From Drosophila pseudoobscura (taxonomy: Eukaryota > Arthropoda > Insecta > Diptera > Drosophilidae), in contig NC_046682.1 in the NCBI RefSeq assembly GCF_009870125.1, positions 1,736,001-1,800,000 on the forward strand: a stretch of DNA of 64,000 nt. Direction: 5' to 3'. Made by a program: the position numbers and the translations under genes. Positions 10,304 through 22,432 of this stretch are shown one piece after another. A model generated the notes under the pieces. The model saw only the letters and a list, made by a program, of their open reading frames with translations, had not been told where the DNA came from and did no database searches. Numbering within the stretch: the stretch's first letter is position 1; every line of letters begins with the position of its first letter.

Positions 10304-13300
10304 ATGGCGAACTATATGGAGTATATGGAAATGAGTTTTTATAGACTTTTTATATGTTGGCCTCGCTTGACATTTCCTCGGATATGCCCATTTCTAGCCT
10401 GGGAGGCGCGACGAACTAAAGTTCACTTGAAGTTCGACGACCATTCTAATCCCAATTGGCTCTTGCTTGGATCAGTAATTATACAGTAGAAAGTCTTGTT
10501 GTTAGGCTGTAAGAACGAATAAAATTCATATGTATACACAATTGGGCAAATACTTGAGGTCTTTCAAAATCAGAAAAAAGCATATTAGCTGGGGAATTGA
10601 AAAGATTCTGGTCAGGAATGGGACTAATAACAATTTATGTTACAAATTTGTTTCATATAAAATAATCAGGCGTTTGCGCATCGCATCCCTTATGCCAAAA
10701 CTCCCTCATTCAATTATAGAATGCGTGTGAATGGCATAATTGAAAAGGAGACTGGTCCCTAGAGTACATTCGTTAAAGATAATAAGGTTAGCAAAAAAGT
10801 TATACAGTACAGATTGTTAAGCTTAATGCCATTGTTATTACATACCCACGCTTAAATCGCTAACGAAAGGCGAAACAAATGATTAGAACAGGACGGACTC
10901 CTTAACTCGAGAAGGGAGACGGTAGAACCGGAACCCCAGTCACCCACTAGAAGACCAGAGGGTTGAACGAATTACAAACCAGTGAGGTAAATAATGACAA
11001 AATTATGTTAGTATTTAGAAAAAACAGCAGATTGTTAACAATCTGGCAGATGTACTTAGATAAGCGGGGTGGGATGATGGTGATTCCCTGAGGCTATTGA
11101 ATTTTCCATAGGGTTGTTTGTAATCATCAGTTCCACTACGACTAGGTGTGTTTTAAATCCATATATATGCAAGCTATGCTCTTGTCCATAGTCAAGAAAC
11201 AAGTCAAAATATAACCTGAAAATAAATTAAACTCCTAAAATAAACTTAAATGGTTGCTCCTAACTGTTCCTAGTATGTAAACATCCTGATCCCATAACAC
11301 TTTGCCCAATTAAAATAGTAACATCCACACATGTGCTATACAAATTCAATTATCTCCAATTAATTTGAGTGCTTTGTTTATACGAGGCGTGGGCGTGCCT
11401 CACACTAACACTTGTGTTGTCCATTCAGTGAGCTCTCATATTTCAAAGTTTGGGTACAAAAATGAGCCCACTCGTCGGTCGTGTCGTCATACAATCTCTC
11501 GATTTTACATGCCCGATGGACTATTGAAATCGAAAACGATTACGTTTCGGTTCGGTTTGGGTCTCAGACTGGGTCTGAGGGTTGAAGCACGAAAGCATAT
11601 GCCTTTTGACGAGTACGAATACAAATACAGATACTGGGGTAGATAAAGACTAAAATACCCACTGATGAGTTGGCAATAATTCGCTTGAGTGGTTGCTGTC
11701 AACAGGCAAATAATAGGTGTTCTATTTGAGGGCGGCGGAGAGACATTACACAGGACACAGGCTGCCATGCCATTGCCGTGCTGAAGTCGTGCTGGTGGCA
11801 GTGATGGCCTTTTGTTTACACGTACAACATCATGCATATTTAATTGGGTTAAATTGCTTGACGATTAACGTTTGTATGTGAAATGCGCGGATAATTGAGT
11901 TTACTTTGTCTAATTACAACGGTTTTTATATGTACAGAACGCGTATCCATGGAAATATTGAATATGCGGAACTAACGTTGTGATTAATATGTACAGGACA
12001 GGTCCCGCCATATATTTTGCAATACATGTATTTTAACCCGCTTAGATTAAGAAAAACATTTTTTTAGGGGCAATCCATCAACGTTAAAAATCCATAAAAG
12101 TTTACAGGTAGATCGTTCTCATGACTCCTGTTCGAGAAAAGTGTATTTTCTCATTAAAATTTCCTCAATCCAATCGCAAGTTATTTGAGTAAATACGATT
12201 ATCATTGATGATTGTGCGATAGTGGCAGTCTTATATTTTGCAAAAGTTCGGCTCCACCTATCATTCAGTTTCAGGAGGTCGAAAATTTGAAGCAAACTTG
12301 ATCCTAGTGTGTAATCACACACTACATTATCCAGTTTCAATAGTCTCGGCGATCTATGCACGGACAGATTAATGACTGTCGATACGGATATTGATCAATG
12401 CTGATCAAGAAGGTAATCGGTTATATTTTATGGGATAATTTGGAAATTATGGAAATGAATTATTCTGGATCTAGCCCATTTGTAATTTAAATACATCTCT
12501 GGGTACACCCGTTGAGAAGTGATATAAAAACGTATTAGGTTCGGCTCTACTTCCTTGTTTAAAGACGATTTTCTGTACTCAAATCGACACAATATGTTGA
12601 TAGTATAGTAAGTTATTCTGCGACAGAATGTGACCAAGCAACATCCACTGTATTCATAGTTCAATAGTCTATACATATTTTTGGATCATTCATAATTTGC
12701 TGAAGATATTTCCTCAACGGCTGCCAGCCCCTATTTTCCCAACCCAACTCTTATGGAGATTTGGGGCTCGCTGAATATTTTGTCGATATGTGTACTAAGC
12801 TAAGTCAATAGTTTATTCTGTTTTCCAATTATCAACGTTATCAACGGACGTCACTGAAAATCAGAATTTATTCATTTCTAGACTGCGCCAAATAACATAC
12901 GTTATAAAATATACGCTATATAATAAAGGAAATTTAGATTGATTGAGATTTGACCCTTGGTTTATAAACGTTTTTTCTAAATGGTAGTATACGATTATAT
13001 AAGATAAAATGCTAGATTTGTATAACTTTAGATTTCACTATGTACAAACAGGACGGGAAGAAAATAAGTTTAAGAAACAAAAGGAATGTAGTCCTTTCAT
13101 TCGATTATTCTTATTGCCGCTATATGATATATATATATAAAATATAGATAATTTGGTCTGATCCGACCGCCAATAATTTTCCTATACAAGGGAAAAAACT
13201 ATGTTAAAAATATAATCATAATAGTTGAGTTTTGTAGCACTAGGAAAGAAAATAAATAAATAAATAAAAATAAAATAAATTTAGCGCACTCATACGAACA

Positions 13301-16300
13301 GGTTAATGGACAGTATTTTAAGAAGATGAATGGAGTTAGTAGAAAATCCTAATCGGACCATGCAAGAAATAATTAGATCTACAACGCAGAAGTAACAATG
13401 GTATAAAGTTTCTGGTGAATACGATATGGAGAGTGGCTCAACAAGTCAGAACTAACTACATCGCATTTGATCAAGGTATGCATAAAAATCTCACCATTAT
13501 CTATAAGGGCAAAATGGTTAAATACAAATTTTCATCAGAGCTAATTTGCAGCAAAGAAAACTTTTTCGGACTGATTCTATACGGGTCTGGTGACTTATAA
13601 CTGAGGGCCGTATTCTTAAGTGGGATATACATATATATGTGGTGTTTTAAAGGTGTCTGTTTTTTATTTATTTTGACTAAATCTTTGTAAAGCCAAGCAC
13701 GGCCACACCTAGGACCTTATTTCCTCTGGTAGAAATGTGTTCAGAAAAAATTATTTTGTGATCTCTAAAATTCTGTCAAGAGAACTTTCACCGAGGGAGA
13801 AAGGGGCCAACAAGGGGCTGGGACCATAAAATGATAACAATTTGCATTTAATAGGATCTTTCCTATATAAGCTATAACATAAGGTCATCTAGTTTGGTCA
13901 TCTCAAAATGTCCAAGCACCATTAACTAAAGTTTATTAATTTTTTTGAGATTTTGTAAAAAGCAAATATGGTTATCTCAAGGAACGTAAAATCGCAACTA
14001 TTGATATATTCCGCGTCATCAGCTCAGGAAGCCCCATCAGCTGAAAATATTTTTCTCTCTCACACCCAGAGTAGCTTAGCAGCAAAAAGTGATGCCTGGA
14101 ATGCTCCCAATGACACCGCCTCTCTCTTTCTCTCTCTCTCTATCTTTATCGTCAGTACCAAATTCTGTAAGCAGTATTTACTATATAATATATGTATATT
14201 TACATACATATATGTATATTAGCAACGGGAACTTGGGGAATCATTTAATAACGTTATATCTAACTATATCCTATAAAAATTAAATGCATAATAATGCAAT
14301 AATGCATGTAAAAAACTTGAAAATTGTCAATTTGAATATTTAAATACAATACCCGTTTTCATCTAATTACAAAATTACTTCGCCGACCATGTTTAATCCT
14401 ATTATATAATTTCTTAACCTACTAGAACATCCAAATGCTATTATGTCGGATTAAGGAAGCCTTCTTTCCGTTATCAAAAGGCTTGCTGTAAAGATTAGTG
14501 AGATACTATATCTACAATCGATATATACGAATACAAATGTAGCGCGATTTTATTATGACAAAACTTGTTCAGTTATTTAAAGCCGGCGATGTACACCTAT
14601 GGGTTTCAAAGATTATACACCGTTGTATAGATGCATGTATATATACATATATATGTATTTATTTGTTTGCATTGTAATGCCGAGAAAAATCAGGGCTCTG
14701 AGCACTCGAATATCACGCCACGAAATGTCATCGAAAACTGAATGCGAAAAACAGTTTTTGGTTGACATTGAGACGAACTGCACTTGCACCTCATGAAAAA
14801 TCCTAAAAGGGGAAGGAAATTCCGCAAGCTTCGGGAAACTTCCCAGCCAATAAGACACTTTTACCACTAGATACAAGTCCATTAAATGTTAAATCCAACC
14901 AATTGGAAGAGGATATTAAGGGGCGTTAGCGATTTCACGCGTCTGCGCTCTTTGTACCATAAAAGTCCAAAACATACAAAGCGGTCATGTTGTATAGTAC
15001 ATAGCACATACATTTTTTTTTTGTATTTCGAATTCATCGAACTGTGAATATTGCTTTTAATTTAATTAACTGTCCCAACCAAATTTTGGCATGAAAATTA
15101 AATTAAGCTGGCTATCGGAGCTATAGGAGAGTCAGGAGTCAAAAATGTGTGCGGTTTATTCCACAATATCGTAGAAGCTGAGAGCATCACATCATACCTC
15201 GAATGCGTTAATGATATTATAGTTAAAGACTTATATTAGTTTGAATGGAATACTTTATCACCAGGTAGTCGAAATATATAAGTGTGAGTTTTGCGTTGCG
15301 TTGGCATATTAATAAAAGTATAACTATACAACTTTTTAGTAGCCTTAATGAATTAATTGGGTGTGTTTTAAAAAGGCAATCAAATGTATTTCCTGGCTTT
15401 TATTGTAGCAATAAAAAGAAGAGTTGCTCTAAATGTAACACAATTATAAGTCATTTCCTCTTTTGATACTTGTAGAGTAGTCATAAAAGAGTTCTTTAGT
15501 AGCTTCGTTTAAGAATACTTTTTATAACCGGTACTCCGAGAGTATAGTGATATTTTAGTTATATTATCATTTCAGTCTCGGTTTATGTGCAGTGAAGACT
15601 TAAATCTCGTAGTTAATACAAATATAGTAAAATAAAATATGGTAAAACAATTAAAAACGGCGAATGTTGTCTCGCCCTAATTTAACGCCTTCAGATAAAC
15701 GCTTAATAGCGTGACATTTCTGAATAGAGTAAATTCATTCAAACGGATCGCTTTCGCATGTCTTTGCGCTCGGAAATGAAAACGGCCGCAAAATTGCCTC
15801 GTCACAACTCACTTAACGTCCAATTAAACTTCGTCACCTCTTCGTTGGGATCGGCGTATTTGATGGAGTTGCAGTTCTTTAAATTGCAATGGTTGGGAAC
15901 GTTTTCGACAAAAGTGGACCTTTTATCACGATTATTATGATCTGCGTTTTTATCTGGTGAGCGACGCCGATTCCACTGATTGTGTCACTCACCAACAGAC
16001 AGGTAAAACGCTTTGTGCAATTCAAAGCAGAATGTGTGTATGTGGTAAGTCACGCTTCTGCTATTCAACCAACGAAAATCACCAAAACATGAGTACTCTT
16101 ATTTTTTTTTTAAAATACTCGTGCAATGGTGTCAGTCAATCCGTGGATGTTTGGCCTGTCAGCAACAGATTCGTAATTTCGGGCCATTTAGGATTGCAAG
16201 TAAACATGATGAATATCATTGCATCTTGAGCGTACTCATGCCCTCAATGTACGCTTCGCGCATAAGTAGATGGGAGAATGACCAAACAACCCATGTTTGG

Positions 16301-17055
16301 AGATAATGTTTTTTATCCCCAATCGGCCGACTAATTATTCGAATTAAATAAAACTCGGCGCAGAAATAAAATTGCGATATGTTCTTTAATGCGTGACATC
16401 CAAATTGCAAGTGTGGTTTGCCTGCCCTTTACATTGCCGCTCCGATCGCTAAGCGCAGCTTCGCTCGGCCGACGTCGGTAGGCAGACGCAAAGCGGAGAT
16501 AGCGAAGAGCGAGCTGGCAGAGAGCGTTTAGCAGCAAGCACGCGCAAAAAAAAAACGAACAAATGAGTGACATAGACATAAATAACAAACAAAATAAGCG
16601 GCTGAGGGCCAACAATTAGGTGCTGTTTGGCAAGCAGCTAATTCTGCTCCGAGCACCATGTTTGCGGCGTTTCCCTCACTCATGAAAGTGGTTGTATTCG
16701 TGTGATCTTAACTTCGACTGATTGAAACGAATGAAGTTGAGACGCCCAGTTTCGTCCTCTACGTACATTTCGACGCAGCACTGCTCAACCAATTGGCGAT
16801 ATCTCAACAAGTGATTGTCAAAAGCTTGCCGAATCATCAATCAATACGCATACGAATTCATTGAACTGACCGGTTCATTGAACGGTTCTTCTCCTGATAG
16901 GTAATTCTTTAATTGAATTATCATCATCTTCTCTTCTTTTGGGTCACTAAGGTCACTGTTTTAAACTTTATTTAAAGAGCCAAATAGCAAGGCGAGCATA
17001 CGAGAATGGTTGAGGTCTCGGAATCATAGATGTGCTAAAGACTAAAGACTAAAGA
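10304..17055. other. fuss/toy interval, no gene recognised
   Basis: AT-rich DNA with scattered short open frames lacking convincing coding character. Features seen: a GC-rich stretch with GGCGTGGGCGTGCC at about 11385-11400; a CT-rich run at 14120-14145; TATATG simple repeats near 14170-14220 and 14640-14660; and a dense GC-rich block at 16420-16560 listed separately. A weak relic of DINE-1 core may lie near 12330-12480 (TGATCAATGCTGATCAAG). This may be transcribed as fuss 5' intron. Confidence 0.4.
16420..16570 (-). promoter_or_regulatory. GC-rich block, possible fuss promoter/5' leader
   Basis: In an otherwise AT-rich region, this 150-bp block is rich in CG and in GAGA-type words (minus strand CGCTCTCTGCC, CGCTCTTCGC, CTCCGC). 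Such blocks are typical of promoter-proximal or Polycomb/GAGA-bound DNA in flies. It lies 8 kb upstream of the fuss ATG and on the opposite side from toy. Assignment to fuss is inference only. Confidence 0.25.
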
Positions 17056-18064
17056 CGCCGCTAATATTAAACGACACGACAAAGAGTGCGTGCGAGAGAC
17101 ACAGAAAATCAGTCTGAGCGTGACGTCGGGCGCTGCGTAGCCACTGCAAATTGATTTGTTCCTTTTGGCTATAAAAATTGTCTGATCTGATCCAGATTCA
17201 TCAATCTGATAGATATGGTCGTTATCTATGATTCTGCGTTTTTAGTTTTCTCAAATCTGCAATATTGTGGATGCAACAGATTTTCGTCCTTTGTGGGGGC
17301 GGAAGGGGGTGGGGCGAAATTTTGAGATATACGTTTTATAGTGAGATCTAACAGGAGTGCGGATACTAAATTTGGTTACTCTAGCTTTAATAGTCTCTGA
17401 GATTTGTGAATATCCCCAGATTTGCATCCTTTGCGGGGGCGGAAGGGGGTGTGGCGAAATTTTGAAACAAACTCGTCTCGGTCCGATATATTAGGAGTGT
17501 GGATACCAAATTTGGTTTCTCTAGCTTTTATAGTCTCTGAGATCTAGGCGCTAATGTTTTACTCTAAGCAAAGCCGCCTATGCTACGTGTGTGTTAGAGT
17601 GAGACAGGGCGAGAAAAAATGAAATTGTTTTCTTGATGCTGGCTATAATAATAATACGATCCAGTTCAGATTCTGCAGTCTATAAGATATGGTCATTCTC
17701 TACGATTCTGCGTTTTTGGTTTTCTCGTATCGTCGAAATTGTGGATGCCACAGATTTTCGCCCTTTGTGGGGGCGGAAGTGGGCGGGGAAAAGCTTTGAA
17801 ATAGTTTTGGAGCAGTGACATATCACAGAAGTCTGGATCCAAAACATCGTTGCTCTAGCTCTTATAGTCTTTGAGCATTAGGCGCTGAAGGGGACGGACA
17901 GACGGACAGACGGACGGACGGACAGACGGACAGACAGACATGGCTCAATCGACTCGGCTATTGATGCTGATCAAGAATATATATACCTTATGGACGTTAC
18001 ACACATCCACTTTTACCACAAATCTAATATACCCCAATACTCATTTTGAGTATCGGGTATAACA
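17056..18064 (+). mobile_element. DINE-1 copy (left arm of inverted pair)
   Basis: Starts at GACGCCGCTAATATTAAACG (lacking the first ~100 bp of the full element) and ends at GAGTATCGGGTATAACA. It holds three copies of the internal module (around 17279, 17416 and 17751) and an expanded GACGGACAGACGGACGGACG tract. Confidence 0.88.
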
Positions 18065-18091
18065 AAAATTAAAAATATGACAAAAATTAAC

Positions 18092-19189
18092 TTTTTATAC
18101 CCGATACTCAAAATGAGTATTGGGGTATATTAGATTTGTGGTGAAAATGGATGTGTGTAACATCCTGAAGGAATCGTTTCCGACACCATAAAGTATATAT
18201 ATTCTTGATCAGCATCAATAGCCGAGTCGATTGAGCCATGTCTGTCTGTCCGTCTGTCCGTCCCCTTCAGCGCCTAATGCTCAAAGACTATAAGAGCTAG
18301 AGCAACGATGTTTTGGATCCAGACTTCTGTGATATGTCACTGCTCCAAAAATATTTCAAAACTTTGCCCCGCCCACTTCCGCCCCCACAAAGGGCGAAAA
18401 TCTGTGGCATCCACAATTTTAAAGATACAAGAAAACCAAAAACGCAGAATCGTAGAGAATGACCATATCTTTTAGACTGCAGAATCTGAATTGGATCGTA
18501 TTACTATTATAGCCAGCATCAAGAAAACAATTTCATTTTTTCTCGCCCTGTCTCTCTCTAACACACACGTAGCATAGGCGGCTTTGCTTAGACTAAAACA
18601 TTAGCGCCTAGATCTCAGAGACTATAAAAGCTAGAGCAACCAAATTTGGTATCCACACTCCTAATATATCAGACCGAGACGAGTTTGTTTCAAAATTTCG
18701 CCACACCCCCTTCCGCCCCCGCAAAGGATGCAAATCTGGGGATATTCACAAATCTCAGAGACTATTAAGGCTAGAGTAACCAAATTTGGTATCCGCACTT
18801 CTGTTAGATCTCACTATAAAACGTATATCTCAAAATTTCGCCACACCCCCTTCCGCCCCCACAAAGGACGAAAATCTGTTGCATCCACAATATTGCAGAT
18901 TCGAGAAAACTAAAAACGCAGAATCATAGATAGCGACCATATCTATCAGATTGCTGAATCTGGATCAGATCAGATAATTTTTATAGCGAAAGGAAACAAA
19001 TCAATTTGCAGTGGCTACGCAGCGCCCGACGTCACGCTCAGACTGATTTTCTGTCTCTCTCGCACGCACTCTTTGTCGTGTCGTTTAATATTAGCGGCCT
19101 CTGCCGGAGGAGAGCCATACTGACTTAGTATCGGGTATAACTCTAGAGTTGCGGTGTCCGCAGCAACTCACAACGTTCCCCCTCGTTTT
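18092..19189 (-). mobile_element. DINE-1 full-length copy (right arm of inverted pair)
   Basis: Runs from TTTTTATACCCGATACTCAA to CACAACGTTCCCCCTCGTTT, about 1.1 kb, with both terminal structures. It shares subfamily variants with the preceding inverted copy (GGAGCAGTGACATATCAC and GAGCATTAGGCGCTGAAGG in the sense orientation). Confidence 0.9.
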
Positions 19190-19435
19190 GATCTACAATT
19201 ATTCATTAGAGCGTGGGCAGGTCTCAAAGTATAGAGTTGAGAAGAACTGTGATTAATGCGACTAGCTCTTTGTATTATAAACCATTTTCTATCTTATAAA
19301 TATTTTGCATTTAAATCCAGGGTTTTGCAGTACGTGCAATATATAAACGCCATTTCATATTTTCAAAAATACCTTGGAAGATGCTTTTTGTTTTGAATCT
19401 CCAAAACTGTAGGTAGTAGTAGTATTATTCCTATT

Positions 19436-19882
19436 GGGGCGAAATTGTGAGATATACGTTTTATAGTGAGATCTAACAGGAGTGCGGATACCAAATTTGG
19501 TTACTCCAGTGTTAATAGTCTCTGAGATTTGTGGATACCCCCAGATTTACGTCGTTTGCGTGGGCGGAAGGGTGTGTGGTGAAATTTTGAAACAAACTCG
19601 TCAAGGTCCGATGTCTCAGGAGTGTGGATCAAAAATTTGGTTGCTTTGGTAAGCAAAGCCGGTTATGCTACGTGTGTGTTAAGAGAGACAGGGCGAGAAC
19701 AAATTAAATTGTTTTCTTGATGCTGGCTATAATAATGATACGATCCAATTCAGATTCTGCAGTCTAAAAGATATGGTCGTTCTCTACGATTCTGCGTTTT
19801 TGGTTTTATCGTATCTTTAAAAATGTGGATGCCACAGATTTTCGTCTTTTATGGGGACGGAAGTGGGCGGGGCGAAGTTTTG
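19436..19882 (+). mobile_element. DINE-1 internal fragment
   Basis: Contains two internal modules (GGGCGGAAGG-type) and stops at GGCGAAGTTTTGA, without either terminus. Confidence 0.75.
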
Positions 19883-21265
19883 AGTCGTAAAGTCAGTCAT
19901 TAGCTGAACAGCTGATTTTTCAGCTGGAGATTGGAGATTCTGTAGTTTGGAAATTCCGGAAATGCGACCGTTCCGAAATATACCTTAGGAAATAATATAA
20001 TGTCAATGTGAATTTGAATAAATAAAAATATTTTCATCTCTATGAATTTTTGGGGGTCCTGAAGAGGACCGATTTGTTAATGCACTGGTAACTGTTATTT
20101 TCTATGTATTGTATATGTATATGTTCTATTAAAAATAGTGAAATAGAGACCGGGGTTCGATTCCCCGTCGGTATGTAAAGAATTGTATGTATTTTTATTT
20201 TTGGTTTCATAATTATTTATTAATAAATTTTGTTTTCATATAATTTAATAAAATATCTTCATATGTATATGATTTACTATTCTATTACTATTATTATTAA
20301 ATATTAAATATACTACTTTTAATAAATATATTAAATAACTATACTACTGACGTTGTGCCATAGCCGTGGGAAAACGGTCAATATACCACAATATACGGTC
20401 TCATTTCCAAAATATACCGTGAAAATACTGACGGTATTTTCGGTATTTTTGTATTTTAAAAATTACAATATCGATATTATTTTGCTAATATGTCTTGACA
20501 TGGTAACTACACGTTAACTACACATTTGCTACATGTAATTTGAATGTAATTAACAAAAACGGCACCTGAAGGGCTAATGTGTGCGCTTGAAAAATTGTTG
20601 GCCGTTTTTTTACATAAGCGACAGTGTGTAATACCTCCGTTGTCTTATCTACTTTTTCACATGCCATTATACTTACATACACACGTACCATACATGCAAG
20701 CAATTTGCAGGGCAAACCAAGTCATGTAGGTGGCGTTGTTTTTCTCCCTTTCAGCGCTGTTCAGGCGCACAGTTTACGGAATTGCGGTCTTCCGTTAGAC
20801 TTTTGTGTAACCCTGGCACATTACATAGTTAGTTAGGAGACAATTGCTCTCAAACAGTGCTCGATTCGCGCTATGCCGCCACCTGGAAAAAACAGATGTT
20901 GAACACATGTTCAACGTTGCCAGCCTGGCTGGAACGAACGGATGTATGAAGTTCATGATCGTCGTTTCCCTTTCCGTTATTGTGCGTTATAAATAATATA
21001 AATTAAAATAGCGACAGCCCGGTAAAGAACGTAGTCAAGCTGTAGAACAGAACGTCTGGATGTGGCCAACAAAAAGAGCCGCGATGTCCTCACAGAAAAC
21101 GGCAAGATTGGTGACACGTTGCGGTGTATTGTATTGTGTTTAATTTTTACGAATTTAAATTGTTATTTGATCTTGATAATCCGCTTGGTAATCTAATTGT
21201 CAGTATTAAAAAACAGAGACAGATGAAAAAAATGTTATATATGTACATACATATGTATATCTAAT
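19883..21265. other. Intergenic block with promoter-like and repeat motifs
   Basis: Contains a tRNA-Asp 3' half (20146-20172), a block of ATATACC/ATACCG words (20380-20455), a CTCF-like CCGCCACCTGG (20876-20886) next to an 18-bp palindrome GTTGAACACATGTTCAAC (20898-20915), and a GC-richer stretch at 20990-21130. The last has a short open frame that looks codon-like (LDVANKKSRDVLTENGKIGD) but has no start and is not recognised. No gene is called. Confidence 0.35.
20146..20172 (+). pseudogene. tRNA-Asp 3'-half relic
   Basis: GACCGGGGTTCGATTCCCCG forms a perfect 5-bp T-stem (CGGGG/CCCCG) with a 7-nt TTCGATT loop and an intact B box, followed by TCGG as in the acceptor strand of eukaryotic tRNA-Asp. 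The D-arm, anticodon arm and A box are absent upstream, so it is a 3' half, either a tRNA fragment or the remains of a tRNA-derived SINE. Confidence 0.55.
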
Positions 21266-21735
21266 ATAAACGAAGGGGGAACGTTGTGAGTTGCTGCGGA
21301 CACCGCAACTCTACAGCTATACCCGATACTAAGTCAGTATGGCTCTCCTCCGGCAGTCGCCGCGAATATTAAACGACACGACAAAGAATGCGTGCGAGAG
21401 AGACAGAAAATCAGTCAGAGCGTGACGTCGGGCGCTGCGTAGCCACTGCAAATTGATTTGTTCCTTTTGGCTATAAAAATTGTCTGATCTGATCCAGATT
21501 CATCAATCTGATAGATATGGTCGTTATCTATGATTCTGCGTTTTTAGTTTTCTTTAACCTGCAATATTGTGGATGCAACAGATTTTGCAAATTTGGTTAC
21601 TCTAGCGTTAATAGTCTCTGAGATTTGTGGATGCCCCAGATTTTCGTCCTTTGCGGGGGCGGAAGGGGGTGTGGCGAAATTTTGACATAAAACGGTCCAG
21701 GTCCGATACTCATTTTGAGTATCGGGTATAAAAAT
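21266..21735 (+). mobile_element. DINE-1 copy with large internal deletion
   Basis: The GAAGGGGGAACGTTGTGAGT start and TATCGGGTATAAAAA end are both present, but the sequence jumps from an internal module (GGTCCGATA) straight to the terminal CTCATTTTGAGTATC, deleting the microsatellite core. Confidence 0.85.
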
Positions 21736-21739
21736 ATTA

Positions 21740-22160
21740 AATTGAATACAACTTTTTTTTACACATATGAAATCCCAGTAGGCGGAAACAAAAATTCGGT
21801 CCTGGGGTTTGATTATTGTTTATGAAATCATTATTCGTTTCATCTCCAAAGCGAAAACATCTATCGAAAGCACATAAAAATTTCAAGAAAATCGGTCGAT
21901 CCATTTAGAAGAATTTCAATAGCAAACATAATATAGTAATATAACCCAAGAATTTAATATATTTGAGCAATGCCAATAAGACGCAGAGGGGCCAATTTTG
22001 AGTCGACAAACGATCAAGTCTAGACCCATGCGAGATATAAGAGTACGAATTTCAAGTGAACAAATCCAAGAAAACATAGTCGACAGACGTAGAGGAATTG
22101 ACCAACAACGCCAACCATTTCATCGAGCCTTTAAATAAAATTTATTTCTTCGACTAGCAA
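21740..22160 (+). pseudogene. Decayed Helitron-like element, N-terminal coding remnant
   Basis: After a non-coding AT-rich lead, ATG CCA ATA AGA CGC AGA GGG opens an MPIRRRRGANFESTNDQ stretch, broken by a stop and then continuing in a shifted frame as MRDIRVRISSEQIQENIVDR plus RRRGIDQQRQPF. Short basic repeats starting MP(R/I)RRRR are typical of the N-terminus of insect Helitron Rep/helicase proteins. Only this remnant is present. Identification is by pattern. Confidence 0.4.
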
Positions 22161-22270
22161 AACAACGTTTGCCGGGTATTATATGAAAATCTCCCAAACG
22201 TATATAATATTTAATGCGCTATAAAATGGCCGCACTCTAATGCCAATCGAATTTAGTAGCCAAAGCTCCT

Positions 22271-22432
22271 TGGAAATCCACTTGTGACGGTGCGAAATCA
22301 CATGAGTGTGGATATTAAATTTTGTTTATGTATGTAGCTCTTATAGCATCTAAGGATCTACATCTTTAAATGTAAATACTCTAAATGTAGAGTTACGGTA
22401 TCCGCAGCAACTCACAACGTTCCCCCTCGTTT
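22271..22432. mobile_element. DINE-1 mosaic fragment
   Basis: A plus-oriented module piece (CACATGAGTGTGGATATTAA, AGCTCTTATAG) abuts a minus-oriented terminal piece (CAGCAACTCACAACGTTCCC CCTCG), so two fragments in opposite orientation are joined. Confidence 0.6.

Noticed and set aside
13415..13600. 61-codon frame with VAQQVRTNYIAFDQ as a transposon gag or gene
   Set aside because: No motif that I can name, no flanking terminal repeats; left unassigned.
17880..17945. GACGGACAGACGGACGGACG runs as a CRISPR-like or satellite array
   Set aside because: It is the normal internal tetranucleotide microsatellite of DINE-1; no spacers.
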